From Alteromonas genovensis (GTDB lineage: Bacteria > Pseudomonadota > Gammaproteobacteria > Enterobacterales > Alteromonadaceae), in NCBI RefSeq assembly GCF_010500895.1, contig NZ_JAAAWO010000002.1:310001-374000 (forward strand): 64,000 nucleotides of DNA, given 5' to 3'. Under the pieces are notes generated by a model. That model saw only the letters and a list, made by a program, of their open reading frames with translations. It was not told the DNA's origin and ran no database searches. Below are positions 45,209-53,405 of this stretch, one piece after another. A program made the position numbers and the translations under genes. How positions within the stretch are numbered: the stretch's first letter is position 1; the number at the start of each line of letters is the position of its first letter.

Positions 45209-45820
45209 ATGTTACGTATAATTGTATCTATATTATTAGGTGCTGGTGTTGCATTTGCCCTATTCGTTCTAATGGCCAAGCTGATTGAAAACTCATCTAG
45301 GCCAGCAGACGAAGTGCCGCCTGCACCCGTAATCGATATTGTGATGCAGGAACCAGACGACCAGACGCAAACGCGTCAACGTGTTCCGCCTCCACCGCCG
45401 CCTCCGCCTCCACAACCTCCTAAAATGGAGCAAGTAGAGCCAGAAGCTGCGGAGCCAGATGCTGATGGGTTTAGCCTAGCTATTCCTGCAATCGACACTG
45501 GCGGCGTGGGTGTAAACATTGGTGGTGTTGGTGCTATGCAGCGTGACGGTGAAGCAACGCCTATCGTTCGTATCGATCCTAAGTATCCACCGCAAGCAGC
45601 CAGAGATGGCCGTGAAGGTTGGGTTAGGTTATCTTTCACTATCAACGAAGTTGGTGGTGTAGACGATATCGAAGTTATCGAAGCTGAACCTAAGCGTATA
45701 TTCGACCGCGAGGCACGTCGTGCGCTTCGCAAGTGGAAATACAAGCCTAAAATTGTTGATGGCAAGGCTGTTAAGCAAACCGGCATGTTTGTACAGCTAG
45801 ACTTCAAACTGGAGCAATGA
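45209..45820 (+). CDS. TonB protein (TonB2 type)
   Basis: A 203-residue energy transducer: one N-terminal membrane anchor (IIVSILLGAGVAFALFVLMAKLI), a short proline-rich stretch of nine prolines followed by QPPKMEQVEPE, and the C-terminal domain that meets TonB boxes (YPPQAARDGREGWVRLSFTINEVGGV to ALRKWKYKPKIVDGKAV). It is shorter than E. coli TonB (239), as are other TonB2 proteins, which may explain the need for TtpC and DUF3450. Confidence 0.95.
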   Translation: MLRIIVSILLGAGVAFALFVLMAKLIENSSRPADEVPPAPVIDIVMQEPDDQTQTRQRVPPPPPPPPPQPPKMEQVEPEAAEPDADGFSLAIPAIDTGGVGVNIGGVGAMQRDGEATPIVRIDPKYPPQAARDGREGWVRLSFTINEVGGVDDIEVIEAEPKRIFDREARRALRKWKYKPKIVDGKAVKQTGMFVQLDFKLEQ

Positions 45821-45822
45821 TT

Positions 45823-47088
45823 ATGATGAAACGTTCATTCAAAATGTCAGCCGTTGCTTTAGTGCTAGGTGCAGGGGCGATGTTTACATCGTCTGCTGCC
45901 TTAGCGCAGTCATCTGCTGTAGTTTGTCCTGGATATGAAAAGGGCAAAACAACACTGGTTGGCGAGCGTACTGGTAAGAAAGTTCAGAAAGCCTTTGAGT
46001 TTTACAATGAAGACCAAGTCGATGAAGCATTGAATATCCTTTACGATATCGACCCGTCGGATGACTTTGACAAGTCTTACGTAAAGCGCTTCATCGGAAA
46101 TCTGCTTGCTGCGCAAGAAGGAAAAGGTGCCAAGGCTTATGGATATCTTGCAGATTCTGTTCAACCGAAGGTACTTAATGACCTAGAGCATTCTCAAACA
46201 CTTAAATTGTTAGGTGACTTGAGTATGCAGGAAGAAAAGTTTACTGACGCGGTTAAGTGGTACAACTCGTGGATGGATTTCACGTGTAAAGAAGATGCTG
46301 ATGTGTATACGCGTTTAACTCAGGCTTATTATGAATCTAAGCAATTAGATAAAATGATTGAGCCAGCGGATAAAGCGATTGCGTTATACGAAGAGCCAAA
46401 CAAAAACCCGTATGTACTTAAGCTTACTTCGTACTACGAGCGCAAGATGTTTCCTGAGACAGTTGCTGTAGCAGAAGAGTTAGTGCGTAACTTCCCTGAA
46501 GAGCCACGTTGGTGGAGTCAGTTGGGTTTCTTTTATCTTTCAGTGGAAGATTATAAGAAAGCACTCTCTACATTTGAACTAGCGCACATGCAAGGCTATC
46601 TAGAAAAAGAAAGTGAAGTTAAAGCACTTTCTCAGCTTTACCAAACTAATGGCATGCCGTATCGCGGTGCCAAGGTAATGGAAAAGTTCATGAAGTCTGG
46701 TTTGCTAGAAGAAGATGAGAAGTTGCTAGCAAGTCTTGCTAACGCTTATCATTCTGCGAAAGAGTTCAAAACTGCGGCGTCACTTTATGGCAAAGCGGCT
46801 AAAATGAGTTCTGATCCTGACCTTTATAAGAAGCAAGGTACATTGTTACTTGTTGCTGAAGATTATAAGGGTGCTATCTCTGCGCTAGAAAATGCGTTGG
46901 AGAGAGGTATTGAGAAGCCGGCTAAAGTTCACTTTACGCTTATGGAAGCGAACTTCTATGCAGGTAACTACAGAGAAGCCTTCAGACACATCCAAGAAGC
47001 TAAGAAAGATCGCTCACTACGCCGTAACGCATCAGCGTGGGAACCTTACATCAAGGAAAAAGCGAAGAACCGTGGTATCAACATTTAA
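45823..47088 (+). CDS. Periplasmic tetratricopeptide repeat protein of the TonB2 operon
   Basis: A 421-residue protein with a signal peptide (MFTSSAALAQS) and many TPR-like helical hairpins (for example YVLKLTSYYERKMFPETVAVAEE, WWSQLGFFYLSVEDYKKALSTFELA, ALSQLYQTNGMPYRGAKVME). The ATG at 45823 has GGAG eight bases upstream; the ATG at 45817 overlaps the tonB stop but is too close to it. Genes of this kind close the TonB2 operons of Vibrio and Alteromonas and have been linked to receptor uptake; a scaffold role is inferred. Confidence 0.85.
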   Translation: MMKRSFKMSAVALVLGAGAMFTSSAALAQSSAVVCPGYEKGKTTLVGERTGKKVQKAFEFYNEDQVDEALNILYDIDPSDDFDKSYVKRFIGNLLAAQEGKGAKAYGYLADSVQPKVLNDLEHSQTLKLLGDLSMQEEKFTDAVKWYNSWMDFTCKEDADVYTRLTQAYYESKQLDKMIEPADKAIALYEEPNKNPYVLKLTSYYERKMFPETVAVAEELVRNFPEEPRWWSQLGFFYLSVEDYKKALSTFELAHMQGYLEKESEVKALSQLYQTNGMPYRGAKVMEKFMKSGLLEEDEKLLASLANAYHSAKEFKTAASLYGKAAKMSSDPDLYKKQGTLLLVAEDYKGAISALENALERGIEKPAKVHFTLMEANFYAGNYREAFRHIQEAKKDRSLRRNASAWEPYIKEKAKNRGINI

Positions 47089-47113
47089 TTGTTAATACGA
47101 ACGCTTAGTAAGA

Positions 47114-47137
47114 AAGCCTCCTCACGGAGGCTTTTTT
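47114..47137. terminator. Terminator of the TonB2 operon
   Basis: AAGCCTCC (47114-47121) and GGAGGCTT (47126-47133) form a stem with a TCAC loop and a T-run on the plus strand. It lies between this operon and the convergent tmcA gene. Confidence 0.9.
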
Positions 47138-47161
47138 GTTTCTGAGCATTTTATAGATGAA

Positions 47162-49537
47162 CTAATCTGCCATATCCAGCTTGATGATAAAGCGGCTAAT
47201 AATTTCTTTTAACGCAGCAGTTGTTCCTTTTTTCCCTTTTGTTTTTAGCATGTCAGAGAGTGAATTATAGTTAGGGCGGGGTTGTCGTAGAAGTCTGATC
47301 AATTCACTGCGTCTTTCATTAGTCTGGTTATCGAACAACTCACTTAATACATCAAATAAAGGGGCGGTGTGATTGCTAGACGGATGTGGACTGTTGCAGA
47401 GGGCAATTGCATTTATCTCTCCCCAGATGTTATCTAGGCTTCGATAACCCGCTATAAAATGACGAAGTTTAGTCACACAAAGTAATTGCAGAGAAGCAGA
47501 GAGAGAATCATAGGTGGTTTGCTTTTTCTTAGCGTCGTATATGCTGGCCACTTCTGATGAAAGTGTTCGTGCTCGCTCTGAAAGAGGCGCAATTCGCAAT
47601 ACGCTTGTTTCACCACTTGCTTTGTTGGCTTTCTCACCTTTATGTACGCAGACAAATTTATTCTGTTGCCAAAATCTATCTAGTTTATCCTCTGAACCGT
47701 ACGACGTACTTAAGCTATCAATGCCGGCTTCGTAAGCCGCTTTTTCTAAGGTCGATATAATAAAGGTACCAAAACCTTTTCCCTGAAGTTCTGGACTTAC
47801 AGCAATACGGTTAATACGCCAATACTTCAACGTGGCCAGTGCAGGATTTGCACTCATGAGCGTCAATTGCTGTGCGCCTAAATGTCCCTTAGGTCGACGT
47901 TCACCCGTCGCTATGTTCTTAGCAATGTCTCGCAGTTTCTCACCACCTTCCTCGTTAACAACCGCTGCACCAATTACTTTGCCACCTTGATACAGTAAAA
48001 ACAAAATCAGGTCTGGGCTATCTAAGAGACGCATTAAGTCATCAGGCGTGGTTTGGTAATGGGCAAGTGTTAATAGCTTCATCACGTCCTCCAGCGCTCT
48101 CTCACTGAGCCGTTCAAATCTTGTTTTGTTCAACGAGATGTCACTAAACGAGTTAGTCGGGGCTAATGGCGCTTCGACTGTTTTGTATCCGGCTTTTTCA
48201 TCGCCTTCAAAAACCAACTTTGAATCTTCACGATCTGTATCAAATAAACACGCTTTATTGACAAAGCGTTCAATGGGGTCATGGGTGAACCAGCGAAGTG
48301 GTGTGTGTAACTCAATAATGTTGACAGATTTACGTTCACTCTTACGCAAGTGAAAGTTTAATTTCGGAATGAGTTTATGGATAAAGCCGCTGCCGCTACC
48401 TTCGTAACCTTGTAATGTAGTGCTAAGCAGCCATTGCTTATGGTTTTTGATTATATTAAGCACTACGGGTATAGGTAATGACGCAGCCTCATCAATGAAA
48501 ACGGCATCACAATGGCCGTTAAAGAGCATTGGATTATCAGGTGCAACCCATTCAACGGTTCCCTCGCCAACGCGCCGTTTTTTCTCCGACGTTTTATCCA
48601 AAACGTTATTCGAATTTTTATCCGAAGAAGAAAAAGGCTCAACATGCGGATGTTTGCTATCGTCAGTAGAAGTTTTATTCTGTTCGTGCATTCGGTCAAT
48701 CTGGCGGAATACAGAGTGCACGTTTTCAAACAGTGTACTTGTTAGCAAAATATGTTGGCCTTCATTTAACAAGTGCCATATGAATATTCCGAGTAGGCTT
48801 GATTTGCCGCGCCCTCGTGGGGCTGCTACGAGAGTATGCATATTATCCTCTTCAAACTGTTCACTCAGCGCATCAAATGCGGCTCTTTGGTCTTGAGAGC
48901 TAAATAAAGAGGGTATTAAGTGTTGGCTATCCTGATCAGCATCCGAATAATCCATATTCTGCTTTGTGTCCAGATACCCACTATCTTGATTCGGTAGGCG
49001 GGTACCTTCAAGGGTGTGAATCGCGGTGTGCTTGTCATCTAAAAGTAATGTTATAAATCGTTTTAAATAAGCACTGTCATTACTTTCGTAGCCGTATGAA
49101 ATGAAGGAGGCATGGTGTTGCTGTGGCCACTTATCAAAAGAAGGGCAGGTAACAATGAGGCAACCGCCATGCGTAATTGTGCCAGCCAGCGCCAAAAAGT
49201 TGCCTGGGCTAAAAGACTCATGGCAATGAAAAATGGCCATATCACGTTCAGAGCCCAACAGTACTTTTCTGTTTTTACCTTTTAATTGGCTCTCGTTAAA
49301 CGCTTCTGCACGGCACTGGCCTGGTAAATCAGCGAGCAATACATCAATAGTATTCTCAATAAACTCAACATCACCAGATATAACAAGGAGTCGGCGATGA
49401 ATCTGTGGCCGCTCTGCATTGTGTTGTGCATAGGGTTCTGCATTAAATTCTGCACTATATTCTACATCGCTTTTTTGCTTTGCAGCCTGCGAGTAGTAGG
49501 GAGCGAGTAGCCAATCACGTAATTGTTGTAGCGCCAT
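47162..49537 (-). CDS. tmcA: tRNA(Met) cytidine acetyltransferase TmcA
   Basis: A 791-residue enzyme that acetylates C34 of elongator tRNA-Met using ATP and acetyl-CoA. Layout: N-terminal domain (about 1-215), RecD-like helicase with Walker A APRGRGKSSLLG, Walker B VFIDEAAS and LLSTTLQGYEGSGSGF, a GNAT domain with INRIAVSPELQGKGFGTFI, and a tRNA-binding tail. It exceeds E. coli TmcA (671) by two polar insertions, around residues 180-215 and 290-330 (rich in Ser, Asp, Lys). The thioesterase gene is divergent from it. Confidence 0.93.
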   Translation of the reverse strand: MALQQLRDWLLAPYYSQAAKQKSDVEYSAEFNAEPYAQHNAERPQIHRRLLVISGDVEFIENTIDVLLADLPGQCRAEAFNESQLKGKNRKVLLGSERDMAIFHCHESFSPGNFLALAGTITHGGCLIVTCPSFDKWPQQHHASFISYGYESNDSAYLKRFITLLLDDKHTAIHTLEGTRLPNQDSGYLDTKQNMDYSDADQDSQHLIPSLFSSQDQRAAFDALSEQFEEDNMHTLVAAPRGRGKSSLLGIFIWHLLNEGQHILLTSTLFENVHSVFRQIDRMHEQNKTSTDDSKHPHVEPFSSSDKNSNNVLDKTSEKKRRVGEGTVEWVAPDNPMLFNGHCDAVFIDEAASLPIPVVLNIIKNHKQWLLSTTLQGYEGSGSGFIHKLIPKLNFHLRKSERKSVNIIELHTPLRWFTHDPIERFVNKACLFDTDREDSKLVFEGDEKAGYKTVEAPLAPTNSFSDISLNKTRFERLSERALEDVMKLLTLAHYQTTPDDLMRLLDSPDLILFLLYQGGKVIGAAVVNEEGGEKLRDIAKNIATGERRPKGHLGAQQLTLMSANPALATLKYWRINRIAVSPELQGKGFGTFIISTLEKAAYEAGIDSLSTSYGSEDKLDRFWQQNKFVCVHKGEKANKASGETSVLRIAPLSERARTLSSEVASIYDAKKKQTTYDSLSASLQLLCVTKLRHFIAGYRSLDNIWGEINAIALCNSPHPSSNHTAPLFDVLSELFDNQTNERRSELIRLLRQPRPNYNSLSDMLKTKGKKGTTAALKEIISRFIIKLDMAD

Positions 49538-49597
49538 GTAGAGTTTTTTTCTGTATAATTGAAGGCATATAGTAGCGATTTATATTAAGGAATTCGA

Positions 49598-50023
49598 ATG
49601 CGCTTTCTTTCTCGGCGTTTAGTGATGCCAAACGACCTCAATTACGCCAACTCATTGTTTGGCGGTAGAGCATTAGAATGGATCGATGAAGAGGCCGCCA
49701 TATGGGCTATTTGTCAGTTAGAAACCAATTGTTTGGTCACCAAGCATATAGGCGAAATTAGTTTTGAATCACCCGCTTTACAGGGCGATATCGTTGAGTT
49801 TGGTCTTGAGACCAAGGCAGTAGGGCGCACGTCTATTACGGTGAGCTGCTTAGTGCGTAACAAGGCCACTAAAAAGACGATTTGTTTTGCAGACGATATT
49901 GTGTTCGTTAAGGTGGACCCAGAGACGAGACAGCCGGCCTCTCACGGAAAGACATTAGAAGGGTTAATTGCACAAACTGATGATGAAGTGCGCAAGCTCA
50001 ATCTTAATATAGAAAATAGCTAA
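49598..50023 (+). CDS. Acyl-CoA thioesterase, hotdog fold
   Basis: A 141-residue 4HBT-type thioesterase of the YciA/BACH class, hydrolysing acyl-CoA to fatty acid and CoA. The catalytic segment is NDLNYANSLFGGRALEWIDEEAAIWA (Asn, and the FGG turn), followed by TKHIGEISFESPALQGDIVEFGLETKAVGRTSITV. AAGGAA precedes the start. It is divergent from tmcA and independent of the thiamine operon downstream. Confidence 0.9.
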   Translation: MRFLSRRLVMPNDLNYANSLFGGRALEWIDEEAAIWAICQLETNCLVTKHIGEISFESPALQGDIVEFGLETKAVGRTSITVSCLVRNKATKKTICFADDIVFVKVDPETRQPASHGKTLEGLIAQTDDEVRKLNLNIENS

Positions 50024-50044
50024 GTCGAGTTTAGTTCGTTACGC

Positions 50045-50098
50045 TAAATTTGTAACGGCCTAAATTTGTAACGGCCTAGATTTGTAATAACCTAGATT
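50045..50098. repeat. 16-base tandem repeats downstream of the thioesterase
   Basis: TAAATTTGTAACGGCC occurs twice in perfect tandem (50045-50060 and 50061-50076), then a diverged copy TAGATTTGTAATAACC (50077-50092) and a partial copy TAGATT. The stretch is noncoding. Confidence 0.88.
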
Positions 50099-50112
50099 AA
50101 ATATGAACTTAG

Positions 50113-50174
50113 CTTAACGAGCGCTGCGCTTGACGGCGTGTTTCGAAGTGGTAGACTCCACGGCGTTCGTTAAG
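50113..50174. repeat. Inverted repeat with a nested hairpin
   Basis: CTTAACGAGCGC (50113-50124) pairs with GCGTTCGTTAAG (50163-50174), with one G:T pair. Inside, GTGG and CCAC form a small stem. It sits between the tandem repeats and the TPP riboswitch. It may be the remains of a small mobile repeat or a structured RNA. Confidence 0.55.
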
Positions 50175-50236
50175 TTAATGACTCGTGCTCGTTTAACTCA
50201 AACAGCTTGCACGTTACTGATGAGTCACTTGCGAAT

Positions 50237-50328
50237 TATACCAAGGGGTGTCCGTTTTTCGGTCTGAGATCCACACTAGTGGGAACCCTTAAACCTGATC
50301 CGGATAATACCGGCGTAGGAATGGTTTA
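50237..50328 (+). promoter_or_regulatory. TPP riboswitch aptamer
   Basis: Thiamine pyrophosphate (THI box) aptamer. Conserved parts are GGGGTG, CTGAGA, ACCC, CCTGATCCGGATAATACCGG and CGTAGGAA. The P1 helix pairs TATACCA (50237-50243) with TGGTTTA (50322-50328) at six of seven positions. It precedes a TonB-dependent receptor and thiamine uptake genes, so it senses intracellular TPP and represses them. Confidence 0.95.
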
Positions 50329-50357
50329 CAACATAGCCTGATCACCTGCCGCTAACC

Positions 50358-50393
50358 CCGGATCTTTTTTCTTATTAAGAGAACAAGAGATCC
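50358..50393 (+). promoter_or_regulatory. Expression platform: ribosome-site sequestering hairpin
   Basis: GGATCTTTT (50360-50368) can pair with AAGAGATCC (50385-50393), which covers the AAGAG ribosome binding site two bases before the receptor ATG. CCGGATC (50358-50364) can instead pair with GATCCGG (50297-50303) inside the aptamer. The two pairings exclude each other, which gives a translational OFF-switch. This is inferred from base complementarity. Confidence 0.6.
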
Positions 50394-50394
50394 C

Positions 50395-52491
50395 ATGTAC
50401 AAACAACTTTTCACACTCTCTCTATTGGCAACCTCAATAAGTGCGATTGCACAATCTGAGGCCTCTGATAACGTTCAAAAAAGCACTGACACCATTGACG
50501 ATATTGAAAAAGTAGTAGTGACGGGCAATTTTCGTCAAACTACCCTAGATCAACTTAGCGCCAGTGCGACCATACTGAATCAAGATCGCTTGCGCAGCAG
50601 ACAGCCTTCTCATGTTGACAGTATTCTCAATAGTATTCCTAATGTAAATTTTGCGGCAGGTGCCTCTCGCGGCCGCTTTATACAAATTCGTGGTATTGGT
50701 GAGCGCAGCCAGTTTGCTGAGCCGATTAATCCGTCTGTCAGTTTTATCGTTGACGAGTTTGATTTTTCTGGTCTCGCTGCGTCGGGCATTATATTTGATA
50801 CTAAGCAGCTTGAAGTTTATCGCGGTCCCCAGGCAACGCTATATGGCACGGGAGCACTAGCCGGCGCCGTCAAACTTTCAAGCAATGAAACGGGAAGCGA
50901 AGCGCCTGACTATGTTGAAGCGCGAATTGGCAATAAAGATAGCTATCGCGTTGAAGCTGCAACCGGCGATGACATTAACACTAATTGGGGCTATCGCGTA
51001 GCGCTGGTTCACAATCGAAGCGATGGTTTTGTCGAGAATACGTTTTTAAATAGAGACGATACGAATAATATTGATGAGACTGCGCTTCGTTTCGCTATAG
51101 ATGGAAATGTTGCTGACAACAGCACATTGGCATTGGCTTACCGTTGGTATGATATTGATAACGGCTACGACGCATTCTCTTTAGACAATGACAACAGAAC
51201 ACTGTCTGACGAGCCGGGTTTTGACGAGCACCAAACTCATGCAGTAAGTGCCCGCTCTACCACTACCACTGGCGCAGGCGACCTTATCTTAATTGCGACA
51301 CATGCTTCTCATAACATCGCCTATGGCTATGACGAAGATTGGACGTTCACTGGTTTCCACCCTTTCGGCTATACATCGTTTGACGCTTATTATCGCGATG
51401 TAGAAACACAGACAGGTGAAATCCGCTTCGTTTCCTCTCGCGATGCTGCGTTGTTCAATGGGTTGACAGATTGGACGGTAGGGGCTTTCTATAAACAAAC
51501 TGAGGAAAACTTGCTACGCCAATATACGTATTTAGACGGCGATTACGCCAGTGAGTTTGCCCCTACAACAACCGCGCTTTATTTAGAAACCGAAACCCGC
51601 TTAAGAGACGATTTAACACTGGTAGCCGGTATTCGCGCAGAAAACTATGATTTCGATTTTGCGGATAATCGTGGCCTAACCCGTGATAACGATACCAATA
51701 TGCTGGGCGGCAAAGTGGCATTGCAATACACACTGGGCAAGCACTTTTACTATGCCAGTATTTCACGTGGCTATAAAGGACCTGGCTTTAACCCTGATAA
51801 CCGAGTTAACGACGATCAGCGTTTCTTCGATGAAGAATACAACGTCAATTATGAACTAGGATTTAAAGGGCCGCTTTTAACCCCAGACTTAACGGCGCGC
51901 GCTGCTGTTTTCTACATGGACAGGACAGACACGCAAGTTAGCGACTTTGATGTGATTACTCGCGAAGACGGCACGGCCGGATTTATCGATATTATTGATA
52001 ATGCCGATCTTGGTACCAACAAAGGGGCTGAGCTTGAGTTGTCATGGTTGGTTTCTGATGCTTGGCAGCTAAGTGCGAGTGCAGGATATTTGTCCGCCAC
52101 ATTTGAAGGTTATACGTTAGCCGATGGCACGCAAGTTAATGAGCAGCGTCAGGCTCAGGCACCGAAGTGGACAGGTAACCTATACAGTGAATATGCGTTA
52201 ACCGACAATGTAACGTGGCGAGTAGACATAGATTATAAAGACGAATATCGCTTTTCAGACGGACACAATGTGACGTCGCCATCTACCACGCTGGTGAACT
52301 CAGAGCTGGTCGTAAACCATGGCAACTGGCAAACCTCTGTGTGGATCCAAAATGCGTTCGACAGAGAGTATTACACACGGGGCTTTGGCGGCTTTAGCAA
52401 TGATCCAAGAGACGAATATGCGTTTGAAGAGCCCTATTACCAGCTTGGTAATGGCCGTCAATTTGGTGTAACGGCTAAGTATGAGTTTTAA
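50395..52491 (+). CDS. TonB-dependent receptor for thiamine (riboswitch-controlled)
   Basis: A 698-residue receptor with signal peptide (ATSISAIAQSEA), TonB-box-like segment EKVVVTGNFRQ, plug (PSHVDSILNSIPNVNFAAGASRGRF, QIRGIGERSQF, LEVYRGPQATLYGTGALAGAVKL) and a barrel ending QLGNGRQFGVTAKYEF. The TPP riboswitch directly upstream and the PnuT-like permease and kinase downstream identify the ligand as thiamine or a close precursor or phosphate. The length is standard for this receptor class. Confidence 0.92.
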   Translation: MYKQLFTLSLLATSISAIAQSEASDNVQKSTDTIDDIEKVVVTGNFRQTTLDQLSASATILNQDRLRSRQPSHVDSILNSIPNVNFAAGASRGRFIQIRGIGERSQFAEPINPSVSFIVDEFDFSGLAASGIIFDTKQLEVYRGPQATLYGTGALAGAVKLSSNETGSEAPDYVEARIGNKDSYRVEAATGDDINTNWGYRVALVHNRSDGFVENTFLNRDDTNNIDETALRFAIDGNVADNSTLALAYRWYDIDNGYDAFSLDNDNRTLSDEPGFDEHQTHAVSARSTTTTGAGDLILIATHASHNIAYGYDEDWTFTGFHPFGYTSFDAYYRDVETQTGEIRFVSSRDAALFNGLTDWTVGAFYKQTEENLLRQYTYLDGDYASEFAPTTTALYLETETRLRDDLTLVAGIRAENYDFDFADNRGLTRDNDTNMLGGKVALQYTLGKHFYYASISRGYKGPGFNPDNRVNDDQRFFDEEYNVNYELGFKGPLLTPDLTARAAVFYMDRTDTQVSDFDVITREDGTAGFIDIIDNADLGTNKGAELELSWLVSDAWQLSASAGYLSATFEGYTLADGTQVNEQRQAQAPKWTGNLYSEYALTDNVTWRVDIDYKDEYRFSDGHNVTSPSTTLVNSELVVNHGNWQTSVWIQNAFDREYYTRGFGGFSNDPRDEYAFEEPYYQLGNGRQFGVTAKYEF

Positions 52492-52503
52492 GGGAGTATG
52501 AAT

Positions 52504-52767
52504 ATGCAAGTGATGGTTGAATTGTCGTTATATCCGTTGGTGAATGAGTATATTCCTCCTATCCAAAATTTTATTGATAGGCTTAATAGCTATACTGAGT
52601 TAAGCATTAACACCTGTTCCACCAGTACTCAGGTCACTGGTGATTACACAAAGGTGATGGAAATTTTAGGAAAAGAAATGCAACGGACACACGAGGAAGT
52701 AGGGCAGGCAATCTTCGTCGCCAAATTTCTTAATTTTGATGCAATGCAATCAAGAAAGTCGTCTTAG
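52504..52767 (+). CDS. YkoF-like / thiamine-binding (DUF77, MTH1187) family protein
   Basis: An 87-residue ferredoxin-like protein that resembles the MTH1187/YkoF family, which includes thiamine-binding proteins: VMVELSLYPLVNEYIPPIQNFIDRLNS, then CSTSTQVTGDYTKVMEIL and REEVGQAIFVAKF-like HEEVGQAIFVAKF. ATG 52504 has GGGAG seven bases upstream; an ATG at 52498 is too close to it. It lies between the receptor and the permease and its stop overlaps the permease GTG by one base. It probably binds thiamine or a metabolite in the cytosol. Confidence 0.82.
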   Translation: MQVMVELSLYPLVNEYIPPIQNFIDRLNSYTELSINTCSTSTQVTGDYTKVMEILGKEMQRTHEEVGQAIFVAKFLNFDAMQSRKSS

Positions 52768-53405
52768 TGGACGGCTTTCTTTCTGATTTTATTGCCCAAA
52801 TAGCGGGCACCTCTCCATTGGAGTGGGTGGCCGTTGTTCTCGCACTAGGGTATGTGCTCCTTGCCGCAAAGCAAAACAGTTGGTGCTGGGCGTGTGCATT
52901 TGTGAGCACTGGCATTTACACCTGGTTATTCTGGCAAGTCACGCTTCCCTTTCAAGCTGCCTTGAACCTGTTTTACATGGCAATGGCCGGCTATGGATAC
53001 TATCAATGGTCGAAGGGCAGCACAGCAGACGGGCAGGTTAAGCCTGTGCGGTCATGGGCTCTTTGGGTTCATTGTTTAATCGTGCCTGCTATGCTGGTGA
53101 TTGCGTGGGCGTTAGCTCAAGTTGCGGGCTCACAGTTCATTAGCGATTACTTACTATTAGATGCCAGTATTAATTTACTCAGTGTTGTTACTACCTTTAT
53201 GGTTGCCCACAAAGTCTTACAAAATTGGGTGTATTGGTTTTTTATCAACTTGGCGTCGGCCTATTTATATCTTCAGGTAGGGTATGCGTTATCTGCATGT
53301 CTTTTCCTAGGGTATGTGGGATTTTCTATATTTGGTTACTATCAATGGTTCTCCCAATGGAAAGCGCAAGATGACAGACAATCAACTGCTACAGCTGTTA
53401 CATAA
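52767..53405 (+). CDS. PnuC/PnuT family permease, probable thiamine transporter
   Basis: A 212-residue inner-membrane protein with about seven segments (LEWVAVVLALGYVLLAAKQNSWCWACAFVSTGIYTWLFW and onward). The WCW and the repeated GYYQW motifs are typical of PnuC-type vitamin carriers. Genes of this family placed under TPP control carry thiamine and are called PnuT. The start is GTG, overlapping the preceding stop (TAGTG). These carriers work by facilitated diffusion and rely on a kinase to trap the vitamin; the kinase gene follows. Confidence 0.9.
   Translation: MDGFLSDFIAQIAGTSPLEWVAVVLALGYVLLAAKQNSWCWACAFVSTGIYTWLFWQVTLPFQAALNLFYMAMAGYGYYQWSKGSTADGQVKPVRSWALWVHCLIVPAMLVIAWALAQVAGSQFISDYLLLDASINLLSVVTTFMVAHKVLQNWVYWFFINLASAYLYLQVGYALSACLFLGYVGFSIFGYYQWFSQWKAQDDRQSTATAVT

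Noticed and set aside
45376-45807. A 143-codon minus-strand frame with a glycine run
   Set aside because: The glycine run is the complement of the TonB proline stretch; the frame is a shadow.
48420-48896. A 158-codon plus-strand frame
   Set aside because: It is antisense to tmcA and has no recognisable domain.
50297-50370. GATCCGG/CCGGATC followed by six T residues, read as an intrinsic terminator of the riboswitch
   Set aside because: This pairing uses an aptamer strand, so it would form without TPP and end transcription when thiamine is scarce. That is opposite to the expected logic; the translational model fits better.
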